Positions 36,513 through 44,259 of a DNA stretch of 64,000 bases are shown here, piece by piece. The stretch is from Coxiellaceae bacterium UBA1530 (GTDB lineage Bacteria > Pseudomonadota > Gammaproteobacteria > Coxiellales > Coxiellaceae): contig DCQA01000050.1 of the NCBI GenBank assembly GCA_002323325.1, forward strand, positions 22,053-86,052, in the 5' to 3' direction. A program made the position numbers and the translations under genes. Position 1 is the first letter of the stretch. Each line of letters begins with the position of its first letter. The notes beneath the pieces are model-generated. The model was not told where the DNA came from. It did no database searches and worked only from the letters and a program-made list of their open reading frames with translations.

Positions 36513-39500
36513 ATGGAACCCAGCTTTATTCATTTACGTGTGCATTCAGAGTTTTCTATTCGAGATAGCCTCATTCCTGTAAAACAATTGGCTAAAGTTG
36601 CACGAGAGCAATCCATGCCTGCTCTTGCTCTTACGGATCACGGTAATCTTTTTGGTTTAGTGAAATTTTACCGTGCAGTGCGAGCTCAAGGTATCAAGCC
36701 CATTATTGGTGCTGATATTTGGGTAAAAGCTGATCACGGTCATTTTCCAGTGACCGTGTTATGTCAAAATGCGCAAGGGTATCGTCATTTAACCCAGCTC
36801 ATCTCTAAAGCGTATTTAGAGGGACAAACCAAAGATGCGTTACCGATGGTTCACTGGTCTTGGTTAGCTGAGTGGCATAATGGTTTGATAGTACTGTCTG
36901 GTGGTTTTCAGGGTGATATTGGTCAGGCGATTATCCAAGGTGATCTTGAGTTAGCGCAACAACGCTTGCAGGTATGGTTAGATTGTTTTGGCGATCGTTT
37001 TTACGTTGAAGTTAGCCGCACCGGTCATGCGAATGAAGCATTATACACGACACACATACTACCACTGGCCTATGAGAAGAAAGTCCCGGTTGTTGCAACC
37101 AACTGTGTTTGTTTCTTCAAAAAAACTGATTTTGAGGCACACGAAGCGCGTGTCTGTATTCAATCAGGCTACGTGTTAGAAGACACGAAGCGACCTAAAC
37201 ATTACACCGATCAACAATACTTTAGAACAGCCAGTGAGATGCAGGCACTGTTTTCGGACATGCCAGGGGCTTTAGAGAATACCGTGATTATTGCTCAGCG
37301 TTGTAACGTGGAGCTGGAGTTGGGTAAAGCGTATTTACCCGATTTTCCAGTTCCGGACGGTGTCACACTGGATCAGCATCTTGAGAAGGAATCATTCGAT
37401 GGTTTGATGAATTTGTGGCCTCTCATTGAAAAAGAAGCTAAAAATCCTATCGAGGATTATCAGCAGCGTTTAAAAATTGAGCTTGATGTCATCAATCGCA
37501 TGGGATTTCCTGGGTACTTTTTGATCGTAGCAGACTTTATTCGTTGGTCGAAAGCTAATGGTGTTCCGGTAGGTCCAGGTAGGGGTTCAGGGGCAGGTTC
37601 ACTGGTGGCCTTTGTTTTAGGAATCACGATGCTTGATCCCTTGAAACATGAGTTGTTATTTGAGCGCTTTTTGAATCCAGAGCGGGTGTCCATGCCTGAC
37701 TTTGACGTTGATTTTTGTATGGAAGGGCGAGATCGTGTGATCGAATATGTTGCTCATCAATACGGTCATGAGGCGGTGTCACAGATTATTACCTATGGCA
37801 CCATGGCGGCTAAAGCCGTTGTACGAGATGTCGGTCGTGTTCTAAGTTTGCCCTATGGCTTTGTTGATAAGATTGCCAAGTTGATTCCCTTTGAAATTGG
37901 TATGACTCTGGATAAGGCGTTAGAGCAGGAAGAGCAATTAGCAGAGCGCTATCGAGATGATGCTGAGGTGACTACACTGATTGACTTGGCGAAAAAGCTC
38001 GAGGGTTTAACTCGTAATGCAGGAAAGCATGCGGGTGGTGTGGTAATAGCGCCGACACAGCTTACGGATTTTTCCCCTCTATATTGCGAACCTGACGGCA
38101 GTGACCACGCGGTGACTCAGTTTGATAAAGATGACGTTGAAGCTGTAGGTCTTGTTAAGTTTGACTTCCTTGGCTTGCGTACATTGACCATTATCAACTG
38201 GGCTGTTCAGGCTATCAACAAAAAACGAATATCTCTGGGTGAATCATGTCTCGATGTGGACACCTTGCCATTGGACGATGAAAAGACTTTTGATCTACTC
38301 AAGCGTTGTGAAACCACTGCAGTGTTTCAGTTAGAGTCTCGGGGTATGAAAGATTTGATTCGTCGTTTGCAACCCGATAATTTTGAGGAAATCACGGCTT
38401 TAGTAGCTTTGTTTCGACCAGGGCCACTGCAGTCAGGTATGGTCGATGATTTTATTGATCGTAAGCACGGTCGAGCACAAGTGGAATTTCCACATCCAGA
38501 TTCTGCTGATGTACTTAGTCCGACTTACGGTGTGATTTTGTATCAAGAGCAGGTTATGCAGCTCGCACAGGTGTTAGCAGGCTATTCCTTAGGTGGTGCC
38601 GATTTATTACGACGTGCGATGGGTAAGAAAAAGCCCGAAGAAATGGCTAAGCAGCGAGGTACCTTCACCGAGGGTGCTAAAGCAAATGGTATCAATGAAG
38701 ACACAGCAACGTATATTTTCGATTTAATAGAGAAGTTCGCAGGTTATGGTTTTAACAAGTCACACTCTGCAGCCTATGCACTGCTAGCCTATCAAACTGC
38801 TTATTTAAAGGCACATTATCCGGCAGAGTTTATGGCGGCCGTCTTATCATCCGACATGGATAATACGGATAAGGTAGTGGGTTTTATTGAAGAATGTAAG
38901 CGGATGAATCTTCGTGTGTTACCACCGCAAGTAAATCATAGTATTTATCCCTTCGCTGTAAATAATGACGGGGATATTCAGTACGGTTTAGGGGCTATCA
39001 AGGGCGCAGGGCAATCAGCAATGGAGCACTTGGTGCAAGAGCGTCAAGAACATGGCCCTTATCAGAATTTATTTGATTTAACGCAACGCCTGGATGGCCA
39101 TAAGGTGGGTAAGCGTGTGCTTGAGCCACTGGTGCAAAGTGGTGCATTAGATGTTTTTTCTACGCATAGAGCTAGCTTATTCTTATCCATTGAAAAAGCC
39201 TTGAAGGCGGCATCTCAATATTCACGAAATTCAGCGCAAGGACAAGAGGATTTATTTGCTTCATCGTCAGAGGCCTCATCGAGTACCATCACGGTGGATT
39301 ATCAAGACTGTCCCCATTGGGACGAACGCACAGTGTTACAAGGTGAAAAAGCAACACTGGGCTTTTATCTTAGTGGTCATCCGCTAGAAGCTTACCTTTA
39401 TGAGCTATCACAATTAAGTTCGTTGAAGCTGAGAAACTTACAGGACCAAGTTGGTAAGACAGTAACCGTATCGGGGATGTTAATAGCACTGCGTAGCTTA

Positions 39501-39962
39501 CTGACTCGTAAAGGTAAGCGAATGGCTATACTTCAGCTAGAGGATGAGACAGCTCGAATTGACGTGACCTTATTTAGTAAACTCTATGAAGCGATGATTC
39601 GTGATTTACACAACGATATGATCTACGTAGTTACCGCCAAGGTTGAGTTGGATGACTTTAATGGTGGTGTACGTCTAGTGGCAGAATCGATCGATTCTCT
39701 AGATCAGGTGCGTCAAACTCGCGCTAAGCGACTGCGCGTTATGATGAAGGGTGGAGACGATCTCACGAGTACTATTGTTGCGCTACGGTCGAGTATTCAA
39801 GCCATGTCTAATGCTCAATGTCCTATCAGTGTTGTATATCAGCATAACAACACACAGGCTGAAATACAGTGTGGTCAGCGGTGGTGTGCTGCAGTATCTG
39901 ACGCTGATGTTGAACAAATCAAAGCTATCAGCGGCATCATAGCAGTTGAAGTACAGTATTAG
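36513..39962 (+). CDS. dnaE: DNA polymerase III alpha subunit
   Basis: The replicative polymerase catalytic subunit, 1149 residues (E. coli 1160). The N-terminal PHP domain has HLRVHSEFSIRDS and TDHGNLFG; the polymerase core has GPGRGSGAGSLVAF and the catalytic PDFDVDFCMEGR; then follow helix-hairpin-helix motifs and a C-terminal OB-fold. I place the start at ATG 36513 with AAAGG seven bases ahead; an in-frame TTG two codons earlier overlaps the ddl stop. It is co-transcribed with rnhB and ddl. Confidence 0.97.
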   Translation: MEPSFIHLRVHSEFSIRDSLIPVKQLAKVAREQSMPALALTDHGNLFGLVKFYRAVRAQGIKPIIGADIWVKADHGHFPVTVLCQNAQGYRHLTQLISKAYLEGQTKDALPMVHWSWLAEWHNGLIVLSGGFQGDIGQAIIQGDLELAQQRLQVWLDCFGDRFYVEVSRTGHANEALYTTHILPLAYEKKVPVVATNCVCFFKKTDFEAHEARVCIQSGYVLEDTKRPKHYTDQQYFRTASEMQALFSDMPGALENTVIIAQRCNVELELGKAYLPDFPVPDGVTLDQHLEKESFDGLMNLWPLIEKEAKNPIEDYQQRLKIELDVINRMGFPGYFLIVADFIRWSKANGVPVGPGRGSGAGSLVAFVLGITMLDPLKHELLFERFLNPERVSMPDFDVDFCMEGRDRVIEYVAHQYGHEAVSQIITYGTMAAKAVVRDVGRVLSLPYGFVDKIAKLIPFEIGMTLDKALEQEEQLAERYRDDAEVTTLIDLAKKLEGLTRNAGKHAGGVVIAPTQLTDFSPLYCEPDGSDHAVTQFDKDDVEAVGLVKFDFLGLRTLTIINWAVQAINKKRISLGESCLDVDTLPLDDEKTFDLLKRCETTAVFQLESRGMKDLIRRLQPDNFEEITALVALFRPGPLQSGMVDDFIDRKHGRAQVEFPHPDSADVLSPTYGVILYQEQVMQLAQVLAGYSLGGADLLRRAMGKKKPEEMAKQRGTFTEGAKANGINEDTATYIFDLIEKFAGYGFNKSHSAAYALLAYQTAYLKAHYPAEFMAAVLSSDMDNTDKVVGFIEECKRMNLRVLPPQVNHSIYPFAVNNDGDIQYGLGAIKGAGQSAMEHLVQERQEHGPYQNLFDLTQRLDGHKVGKRVLEPLVQSGALDVFSTHRASLFLSIEKALKAASQYSRNSAQGQEDLFASSSEASSSTITVDYQDCPHWDERTVLQGEKATLGFYLSGHPLEAYLYELSQLSSLKLRNLQDQVGKTVTVSGMLIALRSLLTRKGKRMAILQLEDETARIDVTLFSKLYEAMIRDLHNDMIYVVTAKVELDDFNGGVRLVAESIDSLDQVRQTRAKRLRVMMKGGDDLTSTIVALRSSIQAMSNAQCPISVVYQHNNTQAEIQCGQRWCAAVSDADVEQIKAISGIIAVEVQY

Positions 39963-40038
39963 GTATGGCCAATACCCACTACTCACTACCAATGATAACG
40001 ATGGCATGTAAGTTGTTTACTGCTTACGAGGCTTTTCT

Positions 40039-42114
40039 ATGAATCTTGAAGCATTTTTGATGTATAGAAGTTCATTAGAGATCACTGACGAGTCTGATTT
40101 CTCACATTATCGTGAATCTATTTGTCATTCAGATCATTTTGATTCAGAGGGTGTTGAATTTAATGATCATTTATTTATTTACTTGATGGTGTTATCAAAT
40201 CTAATGAGTGGTAATCAGAATCCAGCTCAAATATTGCGCTTACCGTTAAGATGGTTACCAGATTATGTTGAGTATCAAGGTAAGTTCCGTAGTATTAATC
40301 CTCGAACATGCATGTGGGATGGCGAAGAACTATTTGTGTTATCGAAAATACATCAAGCTTCAGGTTCGACCAGCCGATTTTGGCGTGTTTTTAAGGTGCC
40401 ACGAGTCATCACTCAATCACTGCAGTTTTTTGCTTTATTAATGCCAAGCAAACTGGACTGTTTTCAGTCGAAGGATTTCATGGATTATGTCGAGACAGTG
40501 ACCGCTGAGTATCGTCATGCCATGAGTATTATTAAGTGTATCTATCCATACCAAAAGCCTCAGGTGTTTATGTTTCAAACGCGAAAGCGTTGCTGTTACC
40601 AACATGACAACGATGGTTCGATGCCTGTGTTGATTACTGGTTCGACAGGTGCCTGGTTAACCATAAAAGATTTATTAAACGAGTCCTCGGCGTTAGATAG
40701 CATTGGTTTTATGTCGATTATGAATTGGTTTTTGTCGCTGGCTATTTTACATTATCACGAGATCATTCACCGTGATGTGTCTGATACGAATGTGGTTGTA
40801 TTTGGCCCAGGGGTGATGTGTTGGTTGATTGATTTCTTAAGCGCGGTACCCCTAAAAAACTGCTTAGCTATCTTAGAAAATAGTCCGTACTCAACATTTC
40901 CTGATATGGCCACTCAGAGTGGTCGCTACGACTATAAGACAGATATTTTTTCAGTCGCTATTTGTCTTTTTCTTTATCATGCTTCTTTTATGCCTAGATC
41001 AAGGGTAAATAAGGGGGCTGCCTTAATTGAATATACCAATAAATATTTTGGTTCATGTGACACGGAGAGAAAGCAGCGTTATCAACAGTATTTTACCGAG
41101 CTGCAACAGTCTCACTGTAAAACGAGTTATGTTTTATTAATACGATATATCAAAGGTTTTATTGATCCTGATCGTGGTCATCGACCATCGCTATCAGATT
41201 TATTCAACGATCGAGATATAGCACATAATATTAATCGCTCAATAAGAGAAATCGTTGCCTCTGTGTATTATCAAGATTGGTTCAGTGATTATGGGGTAGT
41301 TAGATTGCGCGATACTCTGGATACATTGAATCACTTACCTGAGGATGCTGATGTTGCCGTGACATCTCTTTTATCGATGGCATGTTTTGCCTTACATTGT
41401 CATCGTCTTGATCAAGATATTCGCACTCATCAGCTAAAAGAAATTGAATATCTTATGGCTAAACGAACACTGCATCCAGTGCACCGTCAACTATTATGGC
41501 GCTATGAAGGCATATTCCCATCCCTTCTAGTGGAATCCTTATGCACCAGAGTTTTTAATCGGATATTTGCCGCATTTATCGATCAAGAGATAAGAACTTT
41601 TATTCCAGTGAATGATACGCTCAACCAAACTCGTGACATTATTGTCGCACAAGGGCATGTAACCAATCATTGTATCGAGCAATTGATTGAAGATGCTCAT
41701 GTGCGTGTGACATGTGAGGATGTATTGAGTCAGCAGGTGAGTCGTATAGAACATTTGTTTACCAGAGAGCAATCTATTACAGAGGTGATTAACCACGTGG
41801 TTGATCAAGCGTATTCAAAGATTGAGTCAAACGAGTGTGCGAGACGAGCTTTTACTGCAGAAATATTCATGCTTCTCACCAGCTTGGGTGTATTGATTGC
41901 TATGACAGGGCGCATATCCGATGACATTGATCACTACTCGAGTGTATTAATGTTAGTCATCTCAGCAGTCAGTGCATCAACCTTAGGAAGGATCCTCTCA
42001 AAATCTTCTAGCTATCTTCCAATAGTAACGCGCACATACGGGTTATTGAGCGGTTTTAGAACATCGAAATCACAACCAGCTAATACTTTTTCTCCAGTGG
42101 CAATCTCTGCTTGA
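40039..42114 (+). CDS. Kinase-like membrane protein, copy A
   Basis: A 691-residue protein with a kinase-like fold of eukaryotic type that I cannot match to a named family. The catalytic loop is HRDVSDTN (H244, R245, D246, N251), followed by LIDFLSA (D265, the DFG position), KTDIFS (D302) and the closing DPDRGHRPSLSDLF (about 376-389). The beta-3 lysine (AxK) is missing: the expected place reads ALL (132-134). A C-terminal hairpin of two membrane helices (about 606-655) follows about 200 helical residues. No signal peptide. It is 40% or so similar by eye to copy B at 44260. GAGG precedes the ATG by seven bases. It could be a membrane-bound pseudokinase or atypical kinase; effector status is speculation. 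Confidence 0.7.
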   Translation: MNLEAFLMYRSSLEITDESDFSHYRESICHSDHFDSEGVEFNDHLFIYLMVLSNLMSGNQNPAQILRLPLRWLPDYVEYQGKFRSINPRTCMWDGEELFVLSKIHQASGSTSRFWRVFKVPRVITQSLQFFALLMPSKLDCFQSKDFMDYVETVTAEYRHAMSIIKCIYPYQKPQVFMFQTRKRCCYQHDNDGSMPVLITGSTGAWLTIKDLLNESSALDSIGFMSIMNWFLSLAILHYHEIIHRDVSDTNVVVFGPGVMCWLIDFLSAVPLKNCLAILENSPYSTFPDMATQSGRYDYKTDIFSVAICLFLYHASFMPRSRVNKGAALIEYTNKYFGSCDTERKQRYQQYFTELQQSHCKTSYVLLIRYIKGFIDPDRGHRPSLSDLFNDRDIAHNINRSIREIVASVYYQDWFSDYGVVRLRDTLDTLNHLPEDADVAVTSLLSMACFALHCHRLDQDIRTHQLKEIEYLMAKRTLHPVHRQLLWRYEGIFPSLLVESLCTRVFNRIFAAFIDQEIRTFIPVNDTLNQTRDIIVAQGHVTNHCIEQLIEDAHVRVTCEDVLSQQVSRIEHLFTREQSITEVINHVVDQAYSKIESNECARRAFTAEIFMLLTSLGVLIAMTGRISDDIDHYSSVLMLVISAVSASTLGRILSKSSSYLPIVTRTYGLLSGFRTSKSQPANTFSPVAISA

Positions 42115-42385
42115 TCACTATCACCCTCCTGTGTAGCAAGTGTTTATATCGTATTTAATACTATAAAAATTTACATCAATCCGTCATAAAACAGTACTCA
42201 TAGTATACATTCTGTGATTATGGTGATGATTTTGACGTGTTATTGAGATGGTGAAAATAATTAGAAGCTATTATGAATGGAGCGTTATCAAGATAGAATC
42301 ATTTTTTGTCAAGCAGCTGATCTTAGTTCAAAAAGGTGAGGACTGAGCATCATTGAAAAAAATGAAGATTTATAGGAACTTATAA

Positions 42386-42417
42386 TTGAAAAAATTATAG
42401 TTTTTTTGTCTATAATT
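42386..42417 (+). promoter_or_regulatory. Candidate promoter with palindrome ahead of the Cys-rich peptide gene
   Basis: TTGAAA (42386-42391) and a perfect TATAAT (42411-42416) are 19 bases apart. An 8-bp perfect inverted repeat, AATTATAG (42393-42400) and CTATAATT (42410-42417), overlaps the spacer and the -10 box and could be an operator. The ATG lies about 30 bases downstream. Confidence 0.4.
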
Positions 42418-42449
42418 AATGAGGATAAATAAAAAAAGAGAAAAAAATG

Positions 42450-42596
42450 ATGAAACACTGATTAGCATTATTAGTGGCGACATGTCTGATGGGAGGAGTG
42501 GCGACGGCAGATTGCTATTGCGATTCAAAGTGGTGCAATAATCATGCCACCGAATGTTGCCATGAATATGGTGGACCAGGTGGAACGTGTTGTTAG
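42450..42596 (+). pseudogene. Cys-rich secreted peptide gene with stop at codon 4
   Basis: From the ATG at 42450 (a second ATG lies in frame at 42447; AAGAG upstream) the reading gives Met-Lys-His, a TGA at 42459-42461, then an intact signal-peptide core (LALLVATCLMGGVATA) and a mature part of 28 residues with seven Cys: DCYC, WC, ECC and TCC, before TAG. The layout is that of a small disulfide-rich secreted peptide. The single TGA makes it a pseudogene unless translation starts later (GTG 42474 or ATG 42489) or the codon is read through. A promoter with TATAAT is close upstream. I recognise no family. Confidence 0.55.
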
Positions 42597-42820
42597 TGAT
42601 CACTGTATTGCGAAGGGTAAAAAAGCAAAATAACTGATGGTTGATAAAATACCATGAGTGGGCGCAGCGATGCATACGTTGCGGCTGGCCAATTTATCGT
42701 ATAAGACCAGGCAAGATCGCATTATAAAATATAAAAAGTCAGTGACTTACATGGATAGGCAGGAAAATGAGACTTTCATAAACTACAATATAAATGTCAT
42801 AGATAAAAAAGAAACACGTC

Positions 42821-43003
42821 ATGAAAATACTATTAACAACCCTATTAACCATTGGATTACTTCATGGTGGGCCTGTCACGGCAGCTATCGATACTGGTGA
42901 TATGAGAGCAGAATCAGCTACAACCGCAACAAATGATAAAAAAATAGATCAGAGTAGGAAAACTAGGGAGGCGTCTCCAGCTCTCATACTCCCCTTTGAT
43001 TAG
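42821..43003 (+). CDS. Small secreted peptide precursor (60 aa)
   Basis: A 60-residue frame with a signal-peptide-like start (MKILLTTLLTIGLLHGGPVTA, likely cut before AID) and a short polar, charged mature part. The leader resembles that of the broken Cys-rich peptide 370 bases upstream (basic start, short hydrophobic core, GG before the cut, TA at its end), so the two may share origin. No Cys here. The ribosome site is weak. Function unknown. Confidence 0.45.
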   Translation: MKILLTTLLTIGLLHGGPVTAAIDTGDMRAESATTATNDKKIDQSRKTREASPALILPFD

Positions 43004-44259
43004 TAGCATAGACCTGACACGGGTAAGTGCTCATTTAACGCAGTCTCGACGACCGAAAAACCGGTAGAGTGAGGATGAAGACCATCACGATCTAGCATGT
43101 GTATGAGAGGCCGTGCTAAGAGGGTAGCAGAGGAGTTCGGAAATCGACACGCACCACAGCGAACACCGTCAAAAGTGATACAGAAGTGGGCTAGAAGTCA
43201 GCCTCATCGCCCAGCGTCTCTTGCCATCGTGACACTTGGATTGCTCAGATACGCTTGCATTCTTTGTCACGAGCTGTCCCATCGATCAACGTGTCTTTGC
43301 AAGTAAGCAGGATAACCTGCACTGGAATAGCGTTGATATTCAAGTAATCCCAGATCGAATTGCTTCAGTCTCAGCTAATCAATGGAATATCGTGTCGATC
43401 GTCGGTGTAACCTGATCTTGACCGATGGTTGAGTTTATTCCAGCCAACCCTTTAGGTCGATCGGTGTATTAAAATTATTACACAGGATTTTCATCAGTCG
43501 TGGGTCATCAAAGTGATTCGTTATTGTGTCTTTTGGAGAGATTAATATCACCCGAAGCATAATGGGATTTCATATCAACTGGAATAACGTAGCGATATTG
43601 TTTTGATGATAAAACATCATACAGTTATGGTGTGATGGGCTTAATCACCCTTAGGCCTTTTCAAAAGATAACAAGCTGGCGATATAACATACTTAGACAT
43701 GGGCTTGGTGGTTCGGTATAGCAGATTATGGAAAAAGTGATCTTGAGAGGTATGATGTGGCTGGCATTCGCCAAAGGCGTTATAACCTATCTTGTGTTTC
43801 ACTTGGTATCGCTGTATGGAGAAGTCATCTAAAAGCGTCAGTCTATGATCTTTACATTATCGATAAAATATCCAAAAAGGATGGCTTATACCGCAACAGC
43901 GATAGCCCTAATACAGTTGATGTACAAGGATTAGAGTCATTGGATACAGTGATATCAATTTCCAGCTCGTCCGTGCTTATAGACGGATAATCCCTAAAAC
44001 GCAAAGGTGTAGTTGTTGTGACGGTGACTTATTTTTATACGCTAGGTGACGGATTGCGTTTGTCGACTAATAAGGTAACATTCAAGTTAGAGTGTGCTTG
44101 TTTTTCTACAGGGAGTCTTAATCAATAGTCAAATTTTTCGGTTAAATGTCGGGTTTATAGGCGTTTTTTGGTAGTAAAGCCGTGCTACGCAAGCATATTT
44201 TCTGCTGACTAATTGTTACATGGCTCGTGTTTCATAGCGTAACTTAAAGGATTCTGGCG
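43004..44259. other. Poorly coding gap with possible gene remnants
   Basis: About 1.25 kb between the small peptide gene and the second kinase-like gene. Several short frames look protein-like but are broken: 43307-43411 (NLHWNSVDIQVIPD...) and 43697-43990 (WWFGIADYG...YDLYIID), which has no good start. A 70-codon frame at 43097-43306 is basic with a helix-turn-helix flavour. I see no intact gene and no clear insertion sequence ends. Confidence 0.35.
43697..43990 (+). pseudogene. Possible 3' remnant of a decayed gene
   Basis: A stretch of about 97 codons without a proper ATG, ending at TAA 43988-43990, reads like a real protein (alternating hydrophobic strands, motif SVYDLYIIDKISKKDG). A shorter start at GTG 43757 lacks a ribosome site. 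It may be the end of a gene whose 5' part is lost; another broken frame of similar flavour lies at 43307-43411. No family recognised. Confidence 0.3.

Noticed and set aside
42459..42461. Idea that TGA is a sense codon here, which would rescue the Cys-rich peptide
   Set aside because: TGA is a normal stop for well-defined genes in the window (for example ddl at 36508-36510 and the GT4 gene at 62516-62518, each followed at once by the next start), and no Trp sites in conserved proteins use TGA.
42370..42675. A 101-codon minus-strand frame opposite the Cys-rich peptide gene
   Set aside because: It runs through the promoter and coding region of the plus-strand peptide and its product is a compositionally odd shadow.
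6642..43260. A shared 12-mer (TGCTCAGATACG) in the gap at 6643-6654 and in the gap near 43240
   Set aside because: No similarity extends beyond these 12 bases, so chance is likely.
43097..43306. A 69-codon basic frame resembling a helix-turn-helix of a transposase
   Set aside because: The likeness is only a short basic and helical flavour; there are no inverted ends, no catalytic domain and no ribosome site, so I did not call a mobile element.
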